64,000 bases of DNA, taken from NCBI GenBank assembly GCA_963971575.1, contig OZ020615.1, positions 63,869,379 to 63,933,378 on the forward strand, written 5' to 3'. The DNA comes from Liopterus haemorrhoidalis. Taxonomy: Eukaryota; Arthropoda; Insecta; Coleoptera; Dytiscidae. Shown here piece after piece: positions 1-10,559 of this stretch. The notes under the pieces are model-generated. The model worked only from the letters and a program-made list of their open reading frames with translations, was not told the origin of the DNA and searched no databases. The first letter of the stretch is position 1. Every line of letters starts with the position of its first letter. A program made the translations under genes and the position numbers.

Positions 1-902
1 CAACGGCAAAGTCAATCTGGCCAGGGTTTCAACCAGACTGAGACAGATACACCCGAGCAAAAAAGACCGATGTTTTTTTTATTTATTATCCTCCTATTAT
101 CCGTCGGTATTCGGGTGGTTTCGACTCTCTGTTCGGTAGAGGGATGGTTGAATCGAGGGTGATGATGAAATATGGGACACGTGGTCTGACTTGAAACGAC
201 ATAACTACACGACGGATTCGGATGAAACGACGCGCGCCCTTAAATCCAATATCACTCGGGGAAACTGCGCTGTTTGCAGCGACCACGTTTATGACTTGAA
301 TCGTGCCTTGACATATATTACTACCTTAATACGCCGCCTCCAACCGTCTCCAACCGCCTCATTATACGAGTAATTGACGTCTCGCCGCTCATTCTACGAC
401 TCGCTACGATGCCACCTCGCGACCAAATCATTCACAGCGGTCACGTGATTCAAAACATTGCTTCAAAAACAAATTACATTTACTTTCATTTCTTGCAGTG
501 ATCGAGCTGGAGCTGGAGCGAGAGCGGGGGGATTTAAACACCAAACCTTGACAGATACTACTTCAAATTCCATAAAATCATTATTCTGGAAGGTCTGATT
601 ACATAAAAACATCCGCTTACTTTTAAATCAATGCAGCAAAATTGCTAAACATCGATCTATAAATAAAACTACTTCTAAGATAAGTTTTATGAACCTGGTG
701 ATACGTACAAGTGCTCTAAAACTAGTTTTAAATCTCAAACCAACAGTATTTTTTTAAATTAAAATTAATTTCTGGTTGCCTCAATTATTAAGGTTATTGG
801 CCACCAGGTTACATAATAATTTACATGGGTTTTATATTTATATAAATTTGTACAAATATGTGCTATTTCAAGTTATATTTTTGATGCTATGCTGATGCTC
901 TA
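1..902. other. Unassigned sequence
   Basis: No element ends or protein motifs were recognised. Bases ~190-540 are richer in GC than the surroundings and hold only short open frames of 60-66 codons with no family resemblance. The rest is AT-rich. Confidence 0.5.
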
Positions 903-904
903 TA

Positions 905-2500
905 CGAGCCCTGTCCACTATGAGTTGGCCCAGCTACGAAATTTTTACTTATTGGTGTTCAATTAACAGAATGCGAATAGCTTATGAAATCTAGGTAATA
1001 TTTTATTTTCAATTAAACATTTTAGAGATTTACGATTAATATTTACAACTATTAAAGTAAATTAATAAGAAAAAAATAATATTTCCATTGGAAAGTCATT
1101 AACTTGGAAACCTATTTCAGAAGTTACCACTGGGTACCGTCACCTTTCATTTTTATAACGGCATTAATTCTTCTAGGCATAGTATCTACAAGGTCTTGGC
1201 ATTGTCGAGGAGTAAAATTATCCCATATTTCTTGAAGCTTTAGTCTTAATTCTGGAATTGTTTTAGACGGTGTTATACGCAATCGTTTTTTCATTTCGTG
1301 CCAAAGTGTCTCGATGGAGGATAAGTCTGGGCTACTTGAAACCCACTCTAAAAGTGGAATAGAATGATAACGGAACCATTTCAAAGATTTTTTTTGACGT
1401 ATGGCAAGCGGCTCCTTCTTGTTTAAAAATAAAATCCTCCCCAGAGATTAATGCATGTTCCATAGTTGGCAACAGAGACTCCTCTAAAATACTTAAATAT
1501 TTGGCTGTGTTAACAATGCCATCGATAAAGTGAAGTTTTCCTACACCTCTTGCAGACATTGAACCCCACACCATGACAGATGCTGGAAATTTCACCTTCC
1601 TTTTCAAGCAATCGGGATGATATGCTTCATGTTTCTGACGAACAACTTTCCTCCGGTTGTCCCCTACAAATACTTCAAACCTAGACTCAATACTCCATTG
1701 CACGCTGTTCCACTTTTCACAATTCCATATTTTATGTTCTCTTGCCCATTTCAACCTGTTTTTCTTTTGCTTAGACGTCAACAATGGTTTTTCCTTGGCC
1801 TAAGAAAGTTTTATAAATTTCTGTAAATATACATTTAAGAGTCCGATTAAAAAAATATTACCTTATAGGTTCCAAATCCTAATTTTTTAGGTTTCTTATG
1901 ACATGTAGACCTTGAAACACGTCTTCCAACAACATCGCTCCACAGTACACTCAATTGACTGTAATTAGCACGTCTGTTATCCTTAATAATTCTTTTCAAT
2001 GCACGTTTGTCATTGTCCGTCAGTGTAGTTTTCTTCACGTACTGGGGCTTTGGGGCAACTGAACCACTTGTTTTGTACAATTTTATAGTATTTCTAATAC
2101 TGTATCTTGACAAACGTGCACAATGATTAACCGAATTTTTTTATCAATAACTTTGCCTCTGCCCATATTTTAAAATTATTTAGACTTAATACTTTTAATA
2201 CATCACAATCAATGAACAAACTTTGTTTTCCAACGCCTACTACGCATAGCTACCGCAAAAACCCAGTTATTTTATATACAGTACAAGAATACATGAACTC
2301 AAAAAATACGTTTGTTTTACGAATACTATTTTTATAATCACAAATTAAATATTACGGAATAAATTTTGACTCCTTTGCTTCTAATATGATTATATTGTCA
2401 AAAAATGTACAAATTAGCATTTACTTTTACTTATTATTTAATGATTTCTAAAGAAACTGAAAATTTCATAGCTGGGCCAACTGGCAGTGAACAGGGCTCG
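905..2500 (-). mobile_element. Tc1-like DNA transposon, full length, inactive
   Basis: Both ends carry an inverted repeat of about 45 bp beginning CGAGCCCTGT; the internal parts share GTTGGCCCAGCT. A TA dinucleotide flanks each end (903-904 and 2501-2502), which is the Tc1/mariner target duplication. The 1596-bp length is normal for a Tc1 element with one transposase gene. The gene inside lies on the minus strand and is broken, so the copy can move only if another copy supplies transposase. Confidence 0.9.
1124..2166 (-). pseudogene. Tc1-like transposase, frameshifted
   Basis: A Tc1 transposase binds the inverted repeats and cuts and pastes the element at TA. The start MGRGKVIDKKIRL at 2166 is chosen because Tc1 proteins begin MGRGK. 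The helix-turn-helix part follows in another frame (2113-1847), then the DDE domain in two more pieces (1784-1332 and 1384-1124). The first catalytic Asp is lost: WSIESRF stands where WSDESRF is usual. The second motif reads KQEGAACH instead of QQDNAPxH, so Asp has become Glu. The C-terminal motif SSPDLSSIETLWHEMKK corresponds to the family SPDLNPIExxW block and keeps its Glu. At least three frame breaks and two catalytic changes make this a pseudogene. Confidence 0.88.
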
Positions 2501-2502
2501 TA

Positions 2503-2927
2503 TGTGAAGGTATCCAAAAAACAACGGTAATTCTAGTAAGTATATTTTTTCTAAAATTGCCCCAAATCAATTTTAAAAATTATTCACTAACTTTCTTCAT
2601 CTTAGGTGTTAAAAAAACTAAATAAAACTTAACTTCTATAAAGTACTTAGGGTGTAATTTTTATTTTAGAGGGGTTGATAGACATCTAGAATCATGTCGG
2701 ATTAAGTTTTTATACCCCAGATGAAAAGAGATTAAGAAATCAATCTCTTAAAAGGCACATTCATAAATAGTAGCGAGAAACCAGCCCTAACATATTATTA
2801 TGCATAGGGTTAAGTACTTTGTAGGATTATATAACAACGGTTGCAAATTGTTGGACAAGGCAATTCCTGGCGGAGATGCAAAAGGTGCCACCACACCTGG
2901 GCGACCGACTGCAGACCTTTCGTGTTG
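2503..2927. other. Unassigned sequence
   Basis: AT-rich DNA between the Tc1 element and the hAT remnant. Its right end, around 2860-2927, may be upstream sequence of the hAT coding region, but I see no convincing frame. Confidence 0.4.
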
Positions 2928-3203
2928 TGGTAAATGACCTGAATGGACTTGAATTATTTAATGAAATATTTAGTTTTAGCAAAATATTTCCCACTTCTAA
3001 AAAACACTTAATTGCTTTGGATACATAATAGACAATGAATTAATATCTTCATTTATTCATTTTTCTATAGCTTTAAGATATTTTTAACTCTGCCTGTAAC
3101 TGTGACATTAGAGGAAAGGAGTTTTTCTAAATTAAAATTAATCAAAAATTGCATCAGGTCGTTGATGACACAGGAAAGGATAACTAATCTTGCATTATTG
3201 TGA
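2928..3203 (+). pseudogene. hAT transposase C-terminal remnant (ZMYM1-like)
   Basis: hAT transposases end in a dimerisation domain. The frame reads DLNGLELFNEI, then after a stop and frame change DNELISSF and SIALRYF, then LPVTVTLEERSFSKLKLIKN and a TGA at 3201. The block V(S/T)VA-ERSFSKLKLIKN is the hallmark of the dimerisation domain in the zinc-finger MYM/hAT group. At least one in-frame stop and one frameshift occur. A related copy at 51.2-52.7 kb is split by a LINE, and this copy shows what that site looked like before insertion. Confidence 0.8.
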
Positions 3204-3480
3204 ATAGTGAAAGATATTTGCAAAAAAATTGTATTTGTGAAAATTAATTTATTTCACTTTCTTTGTTTTTGCTATGTATATACTAAGAGAAAAACCCGTC
3301 ATTCGACGGGATAAAGGTAATCACCAAATTAAAAATCAGCTGTGGCCACCACAGGACCGACCGCCATTACAAAGTACTTGCATAAAATACATTCTAGCAG
3401 TAGAGTAGAAATAACTTGGCACAATATTTTCTAACAGAGATATTATTTATCATGACCATGGAAACGTTACATATAAGAAT

Positions 3481-3643
3481 TGTTTTTTTTTTTTTAATTA
3501 TTTGGACTTAGCTACAATGGCCATTATCCAGTAGATGCATTTATTTTTGAAAAATCCATGCCATAACCGGGATTCGAACCCGAGTCCTCATGGTCTAGAA
3601 GTCAGTGCATCGCTACACTAACCACTATGCCATGGTGACCGGC
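3481..3643 (-). mobile_element. tRNA-derived SINE, copy 1
   Basis: Read on the minus strand it has a box A-like ATGGCATAGTGGTTAG, a box B GGTTCGAATCCC, a short 3' body ending near ATAATGGCCATTGTAGC, and a poly(A) tail. It is flanked by the 12-bp duplication ACATATAAGAAT (3469-3480 and 3644-3655), the mark of LINE-driven insertion. The target lies inside family A repeat A1. Confidence 0.88.
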
Positions 3644-3798
3644 ACATATAAGAATGAAAAAATAGATTGAAAATTATGAAAAATTTTCAAAATTTTCATG
3701 AATTATTCGCAAAAATCTTAAAATCGACACGAGTAAACTCCCATTTCTAGTTAACCGATTTTTGCCAAAAGTTGATCAACCCGTGCCATTGATGTTAA

Positions 3799-4363
3799 GT
3801 TTGTTTTACACAGTTCAATTAATTGATCAATAAATTGATCAAGTTTTTTGTCAATTAATTGAAAAATTTATTAGTAACCTTGGAAACAAAACATCACTTT
3901 ACACACATCAATTTATTTATCTATTTTTTTTTTTGAAAACTTTTACATTACCAACTGTAAAACATGTTGACATATGTATCAGAATGAAAATATTGAAAAA
4001 ACCTTCACAAATTTATGAGCTGTGAACAATAACAAAAGAAATAACCTAAATGATGGTAAATTGGAACGTTCGAAGTCCTGTCACATTTGAAAACGAAACA
4101 CAAACAATATATTTAGAGGTTATACTACAACTAAACAATTGGCTATATCTTAACAGATAAAAATATACCTAGAATTCCCTAAAAAATTGTTGGAAAATTT
4201 ATGAAAAATAGAACTTGTTCTATTTTCAAAATAAATTGATCAACTTTTTTGTCAATTAATTGATCAATTAATTGAAGAAATTTTTACACTTTACACACAT
4301 CAATTAATTAAATGTCAACTTTTTCAATTAATTGATCAATAAATTGAATCGTGTAAATCCCAC
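3799..4363. mobile_element. AT-rich MITE inside A1
   Basis: The ends are inverted copies of one sequence: TTTACACG/A-TTCAATT followed by ATTGATCAAT-AATTGA. Family A copies elsewhere run straight through this point, so this segment is an insertion. The left flank reads TTAA and the right TTTAAA, compatible with a TTA or TTAA duplication, so the superfamily (Harbinger or piggyBac) is undecided. CAATTAATTG-type palindromes recur at both ends. Confidence 0.65.
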
Positions 4364-4592
4364 TTTAAAGCTTAAATATGAAGTTTCATAAAAATCTTTT
4401 TACCCGAATTTGCTCTGCACATGTACACAGACAGACAGACGGACGGATGGACGGACGGACAGACGGACAGACGGACGGACAAACCGACAGACATCATGCT
4501 AAAAATAGTCAAAACGTTATGTAGGGTCCTCAATTCGTGGAGATCCATCGAAATCTCGAAATGTCAATATCGGTATGATCACAATACCTCCC

Positions 4593-4677
4593 TTATATAT
4601 TTTGGCGGTCGGTAAAAATCCGAAGGAAGTGGGGGGACTCGAACCTGTGACCCTGTTCTTCGTAAACAACCGTCTTA
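4593..4677. repeat. Left 85-bp direct repeat flanking E1
   Basis: This runs from TTATATAT in the end of A1 through a tRNA-like segment to ACCGTCTTA. The same stretch recurs at 5275-5360 immediately right of E1 with only a few differences. The truncated tRNA-like part lies at about 4626-4677. Confidence 0.8.
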
Positions 4678-5274
4678 TACCCTTTTCACACTAGATCTTT
4701 AAGACGAGTGAACTTAAAGTTCACCGATGTTTAACATCGGTTTGCTTTCACACTTGATGTTTAAATCTCTGGTGCTGTCATCAGCTACAGTAATTTTGTC
4801 CTTAAGTTACCGTCATGAAATTATCAGCACTGTCTGCGCAGACGCACATTTTGAATTATTATAAACAAATATGGATATTTCATTTCATTCTACAATAAAG
4901 ACACTACAATAAAGAATATATTACACCTGTATTAACGTGTAAGTCGATACATTTTATCTCAATTATTGTAGCTCTGTATTTTATTAAACACATTATTAAA
5001 ATAAATAATTTTATTATAACAATAAGTATAAACTTCTTATAACGTCGATATAATACAGTATTCTTGGTTATGATAATATAAAATGTTGACAGCACAAATT
5101 CAAGGAGTATTTTTTTATAATAGAAATTAAGTTGGCAATGCGGACGATGTTTAAGACGCAGATCTCTGTCTTAAACATCGCTTGTATTTAGACGAGGCCA
5201 TACGGTTTCACATTAGCGTTTAAAGATACATTCACTTTAACATCCGATCTTAAAGTTCTAGTGTGAAAAGGGTA
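4678..5274. mobile_element. Harbinger-like non-autonomous element E1
   Basis: The termini are inverted: TACCCTTTTCACACTAGA at the left and its complement at the right. The flanking trinucleotide is TTA on both sides, the usual PIF/Harbinger target duplication (TWA). No transposase frame is present. A close relative, E2, lies at 57549-58150. The flanks beyond the trinucleotide form an 85-bp direct repeat, which simple insertion does not explain. Confidence 0.8.
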
Positions 5275-5360
5275 TTATATATGTTGGCGGTCGGTAAAAA
5301 TCCGAAGGAAGTGGGGGTGATTTGAACCTGTGACCCTGTTCTCCGTAAACAACCGTCTTA
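5275..5360. repeat. Right 85-bp direct repeat flanking E1
   Basis: Second copy of the segment at 4593-4677, again starting and ending at TTA. It continues into CCACTGAGCC, which appears to be the uninterrupted original sequence of the tRNA-like unit. Confidence 0.8.
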
Positions 5361-5377
5361 CCACTGAGCCACGGCAG
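5309..5377 (-). pseudogene. tRNA-like sequence
   Basis: On the minus strand it has a box A-like TGGCTCAGTGGTAAGACGG and a box B-like GGTTCAAATC at normal tRNA spacing. The acceptor stem does not pair well, so it is more likely a SINE head or tRNA pseudogene than a working tRNA. A partial copy precedes E1. Confidence 0.5.
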
Positions 5378-5380
5378 CTC

Positions 5381-5948
5381 TAAAACAGATCTATATCATT
5401 TATATTTTATTCTGTATGGTCAATAATTTTGAAGAGTATGATGATTTGAAAAACTATTGTTTCTGATTGATGGTGGTTGACTAAAGAATGGCAGTAACAA
5501 TATGAATGTCCATTTAATCATGTTGGAAATGAACAAGTAAACAAATGAGTATAACGGATGTACATATAAACGTTTATACTTTTTGTTTGTGGGAGAAAAC
5601 CGTTCTAGAGGACGACCACGTGACGACATAGTTAGATCCCGTACCATCGCTCTGTGTTGCTAGATAATCCGTTTGTTTGTGTGTCTGTATGTATGTCTGT
5701 GTTTGTGTGTGTATATGTATGTACGTGTGTGTTTGTGTATCGCATGGCCAGCTCGATAATTGTAACACAATTATATCTGCGCGGATACAATCGAGGTCGG
5801 GTTGTCAACAATTGGATTTACAGTTCACTTGTACAACGCTCACTTCGCTACTAACGTTCTATCTTCACCTTTCTCTATTTAAAAGTTGGAATAATGAACC
5901 CAATCTCTCACTATCACCAAATAATCACACTAACTTGATCGAAATACT
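5381..5948. other. Unassigned sequence with TG-rich microsatellite
   Basis: No protein or element ends were recognised. Bases ~5672-5742 are an imperfect (TGTG/TGTC/TATG) microsatellite. GACCACGTG upstream of it recalls the 5' part of family L, but the match is too short to call. Confidence 0.4.
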
Positions 5949-6000
5949 TACTTAACTCGATTAATTACTTACTTAATCCTAAAGCCTTTCTGATATTTTC
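5949..6000 (-). mobile_element. 3' tail fragment of an LINE
   Basis: The complement contains AAAGGCTTTAGGATTAAG followed by TAAG repeats. The LINE at 19499-20175 ends with almost the same words, so this is a very short 5'-truncated copy or relic of that family. Confidence 0.45.
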
Positions 6001-6673
6001 TGGTGCCAGGCCATTGGTATTTGAGTACGGAGACAAATTCCTGTCTCATTCAATTTTTTTTATACCAGTAGTATATTGTAGCCAAAGAAGGCGCTTGTTC
6101 ACTAAAAATTCGCCTTTTTAGGGTTTTGTAGGTATGACCAAAAAACCCTTATACCGTCATTTTGTCGTCTGTCTGTCTGTCTGTCTGTCTGTCTGTTCGG
6201 TAAAAATTGTAGCCAAACGGCTAAACCTAGAGAGTTGAAATTTGGCATGCTTATACAACTCTGTGACCCGCACATAGGAAAAATACTAAAACATCTAAAA
6301 AACATACCCCCCTAAAAATATAAACAAATATGTGCTCATCGAAAACAAAAATATTTTTTTTAAATTTTGAGTAGGGTATCAAATGAAAGCCATTAGTACG
6401 TGGATTAACGATCAAATTTTTATTTTTGCAAAATAAATTATTTTGATGCGATTTTTGCCAAAATTGTGCAAAAAAAATTTTGTCCCACACCCTGTAGCCC
6501 AGATGGTTTAAACTAAAAATCTAAAAAAATTCTAAGTAATGTATATTGGTGTGAACCGAAATAGTACAACAGGAATTTTTGATCAGATTATGTTTTCGGA
6601 AAATAACGCATTTTTTGTGGTTTTTGGTTCACAAAGTACAAAAGTTATACCAATGTAAGACACTCACATGCAA

Positions 6674-6750
6674 AGCGTGCATAGCGTAATGGGTTAGAGC
6701 ACTGCTAAAATGAGCTTTGAAAACGAAGGGTTTCGAGTTCCGAGTACCGA
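6674..6750 (+). pseudogene. tRNA-like cassette within B1
   Basis: Contains a box A-like TAGCGTAATGGGTTAGAGCA and a box B-like GGTTTCGAGTTC. The equivalent position in other B copies also carries a tRNA-like segment. The anticodon arm is degenerate. Confidence 0.55.
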
Positions 6751-6908
6751 GTGAATTTTATTTTTTCTGTTTTTTTTGCATTTTTATTATGTTGAAATTA
6801 TTTTGTCAAAATTCTAGTTATATTTTGACAAATGTTGTATTTAATTTTTAAGAGCGTAAATTTAATAAATTTAACCTAACCTAACCAGTCTTATTATATG
6901 ATTAACAG

Positions 6909-7130
6909 GGTGTCAGCACAGAAATACACTGGACAAAATTACACGGGACAAAATTACACAGAAGAAAATTTTCGTATGTGTAAATTAAAGTAAATTAAAT
7001 GTGTAATTTTGTCTTAGTGTAATTTTTGTATGTGTAATTTCGTCCTTGTGTAATTTCTTCCCTGTGTAATTCTGTCTATGTGTAATTTTGACCCATGTAA
7101 TTTTGTCCAGTGAAATTTCGTCATGTAACC
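6909..7130. mobile_element. Foldback MITE with 9-bp target duplication, Mutator-like
   Basis: The 222-bp insertion lies between two copies of GATTAACAG (6900-6908 and 7131-7139). Both ends contain the inverted word ACTGGACAAAATTACA about 20 bp in, and the interior repeats TGTGTAATTT in many forms. Other B copies read through the site with a single GATTAACAG, confirming the boundaries. A 9-bp duplication suggests Mutator-like mobilisation; the superfamily is inferred only from that. Confidence 0.8.
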
Positions 7131-7288
7131 GATTAACAGACGATAAATTATTTTAAAAATATCGTTCATTTTGCCGTGATTACTACAAAGTAAAATTTGT
7201 CCTACACACTCAGCATACCGCCTTCACTTATTATATACCTGCGAAATCCTGAAATGTGTGAATATTCACACTTTACATCAATTTTTTA

Positions 7289-8241
7289 AATATTAATAAA
7301 TCATTATTCTAAAATACTCTCTGGTTAATTCTATATTTTAATGCACGATATTTAAAAAAAATAATTAACTCTCTTAACTGACCTAACTTTTTAAATTGTA
7401 GGTACAATTTCTAAAATTTTGACCTGATTTTATAATTTTGTAACATTTATTAAGAAATGTTGTGCCCTTTTTATTTTTATTGCGCGAATTATTACATTAG
7501 TGAAATTTTGCAATACTGAGAGTCAGTCTTACGTCATAATCCTCATTGTCTAATATATTCGTACTGTTGACTTGTACACTTGAAATATTATTTCATAACA
7601 ACATTTCAGATCACAATTTCTAAATCGCAAACCTGAGAAAATAAGAGGATTTATCCAGTTAATTGTAAATAGTATAGTATTCATAAAGAATTACTGCACT
7701 CAAAAGGAATCAAACCAAGAATCTTTGAGACGTTGTTTTTGTTGTATAAGTTTATTTCTTATAGGATGTTTGATATTTTGGTGTGAGTAGACTATGTATG
7801 CTTGCCCCAAGATCGTAAATCTGAAATGGCAGAAGACGGAATCAATCAATAGGGCCATGTGGTGTGGCGAAGGGCCACTACCACTGCAGGATTGCCAACA
7901 TACCCGCATTTATCTTATTGAACATTTTCCCTGCTTCCCAAACAACCCTGTTGTCCCTTCATATCTTGTATATCTAGATACAAATACTATTGAATTTTCT
8001 ACGTATCGTCCATTTCTAATATGAAACAGAAGACAAATTTTGGGCTTAATATTGTTTACTTACAATGGTTATTTAAAAATTCTCTTGACCAAACCATTGT
8101 TTCAAGTTTAGTTTAAAATCAAAAGTTGTTATATATTTATAATAATTTTGGCCACACAACAAGTAGAAATGGTTTGATTTGTATCCACAAATGACCTCTG
8201 TCTAAAGACCGTATTAAGTGTTTTAACTCAAGTTCTGCCTA
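7289..8241. other. Unassigned AT-rich sequence
   Basis: No coding motif or element end was recognised between B1 and the foldback element at 8242. Confidence 0.45.
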
Positions 8242-8456
8242 AAGCTGCATTCAGAGCTCAGTAAATTAACAAGCTGTGCGTTATGGATAGTTTTTAAACG
8301 AGTGCAATTGGTATGATCGGACAAGCTCGTACTATATCACTCAACAGTAGTATAGCAACGACAAAGCACGAGCATGTCCGATCATACCAAATGACCTCGT
8401 TTAAAAATTATCCATAGCGTACAACGTGTTGATTTACAGAGCTGTGAATGCAGCTT
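8242..8456. mobile_element. Foldback MITE, ~95-bp arms, TA target
   Basis: Two long inverted arms start AAGCTGCATTC and end GAATGCAGCTT, and pair for most of their length, including GGTATGATCGGACA. They are separated by a loop of about 30 bp. TA flanks both ends (8240-8241 and 8457-8458), pointing to Tc1/mariner-type mobilisation. There is no coding capacity. Confidence 0.8.
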
Positions 8457-8696
8457 TATTCAAGATAAAACAAGATACAAAAATATATAATTTTAATTTG
8501 GGTTAGGATTAAGTTGAGTTAAACATTTAATTCATTCTTTACCAGCCATTAATTAATAACAAATTATTTAATTTTTGCGAAAGTTCCAGAGTATATGTCG
8601 GAAAAATTATTCATCTTAGTCAGTTTTATAAGTTTAATAATATAGGAATAATCAGAGCATTATATGCAGAATTAGTTCTATTAGTCGATAATACTA
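8457..8696. other. Unassigned AT-rich spacer
   Basis: Nothing recognised. Confidence 0.4.
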
Positions 8697-9620
8697 AAAA
8701 AATTGATGTGAAGTGTGAATATTCACACATTTCAGGGTTTCGCAGGTATATAATAAGTGAAGGCGGTATGCTGAGTGTGTAGGACAAATTTTACTTTGTA
8801 GTAATCACGGCAAAATGAACGATATTTTTAAAACAATTTATTGTGTGTTTATCATATAATAAGACTGGTTATTAAATTTACGCTCTTAAAAATTAAATAC
8901 AACATTTGTCAAAATATAACTAGAATTTTGACAAAATAATTTCAACATAATAAAATTGCAAAAAAAAAAACAGAAAAAATAAAATTCGCTCCGTACTCGA
9001 ACTCGAAACCCTTCGTTTTCCAGCTTACGACACCAGTGCTCTATCTAACTCATTAAGCTATCGCACGCCTTGCATGTGAGTGTCTTACATTGGTACTTTT
9101 GTACTTTGTGAACCAAAAACCACAAAAAATGCGTTATTTTCCGAAAACATAATCTGATCAAAAATTCCTGTTGTACTATTTCGGTTCACACCAATATACA
9201 TTACTTAGATTTTTTTTAGATATTTAGTTTAAACCATCTGGGCTACAGGGTGTGGAACAAAAATTTTTTGCACAATTTTGGCAAAAATCGCATCAAAATA
9301 ATTTATTTTGCAAAAATAAAAATTTGATCGTTAATCCACGTACTAAGGGCTTTCATTTGATACCCTACTCAGAATTTAAAAAAAATATTTTTGTTTTCGA
9401 TGAGCACATATTTGCTTATATTTTTAGGGGGGTATGTTTTTTAGATGTTTTAGTATTTTTCCTATGTGCGGGTCAAACAGTTGTATAAGCATGCCAAATT
9501 TCAACTATCTAGGTTTAGCCGTTTGGCTACAATTTTTACCGAACAAACAGACAGACAGACAGACAGACGACAAAATGACGGTATAAGGGTTTTTTGGTCA
9601 TACCTACAAAACCCTAAAAA
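8697..9620 (-). mobile_element. Family B repeat, copy B2, full length
   Basis: Minus-strand copy running from the 3' hairpin (GTGTGAATATTCACAC, 8711-8726) to the 5' end TTTTAGGGTTTTGTAGG near 9620. The microsatellite is at ~9546-9570. The tRNA-like cassette lies at ~8998-9070 on the minus strand. It is the mirror image of B1 across 7.3-8.7 kb. Confidence 0.8.
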
Positions 9621-9864
9621 CAGAATTTTTGAGAAGGGACCACGAATATTAAATTTACAAAGATCGGGACTATCAATTAAGTCATTGAAAATCTTATAAA
9701 AAAGGTTGATATGGAAAATAATTCTCCTATTTTCTAATAAGTTTATATTATTGAATCTAAAATATATATTTAAAAAATCTTTTTTGTACATTTTCAATGT
9801 GATTAATGCATACAAAATACTGTGAAGACCAAACAATTGAGCAAAATTCCAACTGACTTCTAAC

Positions 9865-10150
9865 CAGGGTGACCAGGTCTCAGGTTTTTACCCGGAGTCT
9901 CAGGGTTTCCGGCCAGAATTTCCGGGACTAACAAAACCCGGTTGTAATAAAATATAGTTTGTAGTTTGGCAGTGAGGACCTTTTTTTTGCCCAACACTTA
10001 CATTTTGGAGGCAAAGACTTTTTTTTTGCTCATCACTTGGATTTTTTGGAGGTGAGCAAAATTGAATAAAATATACTGTATTTCCATATATATATATATA
10101 TATATTTTTTCAATCTTAAGGTTTACCTCAACTGAAATCTGGTCACCCTA
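9865..10150. mobile_element. hAT MITE, TIR CAGGGTGACCAGG, with shared minisatellite
   Basis: Ends are CAGGGTGACCAGG and CTGGTCACCCTA, flanked by the 8-bp duplication CTTCTAAC (9857-9864 and 10151-10158), the hAT signature. The interior contains two degenerate units of the ~40-bp minisatellite (GAGGACC, a T-run, TTGCTCATCACTTGGATTTT) that recurs in other hAT MITEs of this window. An (AT)n tract lies at ~10089-10108. Confidence 0.88.
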
Positions 10151-10298
10151 CTTCTAACTAAAGTAAAATCAAGAGAAACCAGTGTTTTACGCTATTTAAT
10201 TTTTTTTTAAATTCCGGTAACAAACCACAACATTTTGAAAGCTTTTTTAATAATGTCAACATGTATTTCAAATATTAATTTCTGATTTAAGTCCCCAG

Positions 10299-10533
10299 CA
10301 GTGGCGAACTAAACCTTCGCCGGGCCCAAGACATTTTTAATTTACGGGCCCTCAACCTATGATTTACGGGCCCTTTTTTAAAAAAGGTCCTTACCTCCCA
10401 AAACCAAGTGAAGAGCAAAAAAAAGGTCCTCACCTCCCAAATCCAAGTGAAGAGCAAACAAAAAAGGACTTCACCTCCCAAATCCGGGCCCAAGGCAAAT
10501 GTCTTTTTTGTCTAAGGGCATAATCCGTCACTG
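10299..10533. mobile_element. hAT MITE, TIR CAGTGGCG/CAGTGACGG, with shared minisatellite
   Basis: Flanked by the 8-bp duplication GTCCCCAG (10291-10298 and 10534-10541). Ends are CAGTGGCGAACT and the complement of CAGTGACGGATTATG. Between GGGCCC-rich shoulders lie about three minisatellite units (AAGTGAAGAGC, an A-run, GGTCCTCACCTCCCAAATCC). The TIRs differ from those of the TAGGGTGACCA family. Confidence 0.88.
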
Positions 10534-10559
10534 GTCCCCAGATCTTTAACAAAAGAACT

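Larger units (their letters stand above)
3336..4618 (-). mobile_element. Family A HINE-like repeat, copy A1
   Basis: In its own orientation the 5' end reads ACCGACCGCCA then ATATATAAGGG. A (GACA/GACG)n microsatellite follows (4429-4492 here), and the 3' side has the inverted GGCGGTCGGT followed by the hairpin CTGTGGTGGCCACAG and a T-rich end. Subterminal inverted repeats, an internal GTCT-type microsatellite and a 3' hairpin are the plan of Helentron-associated DINE-1/HINE elements. The Helentron link is inference, since no Rep/helicase is present. A SINE and an AT-rich MITE are nested inside. Confidence 0.7.
6116..7288 (+). mobile_element. Family B HINE-like repeat, copy B1
   Basis: The 5' end reads TTTAGGGTTTTGTAGGTATG, then CGTCATTTTGTC and a (GTCT)n tract. 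The 3' side has ATACCTGCGAAATCCT, an inverted repeat of the 5' words, then the hairpin GTGTGAATATTCACAC and a T-run. A tRNA-like segment (~6674-6750) sits in the middle. A 222-bp element is nested near the 3' side, and a TTAGG-like tract (~6871-6886) interrupts a stretch that other copies read as TTTAATAACCAGTC. Confidence 0.75.

Noticed and set aside
9252..9488. A ~79-codon open frame (WDKIFFAQFWQKS-like) recurring at 9252-9488, 45854-46093, 6251-6490 and 27373-27573
   Set aside because: It is the same strand of family B each time and simply reflects repeat homology. Other B copies break it, and it is dominated by Phe/Lys/Asn from AT-rich DNA. No sign of selection can be judged by eye.
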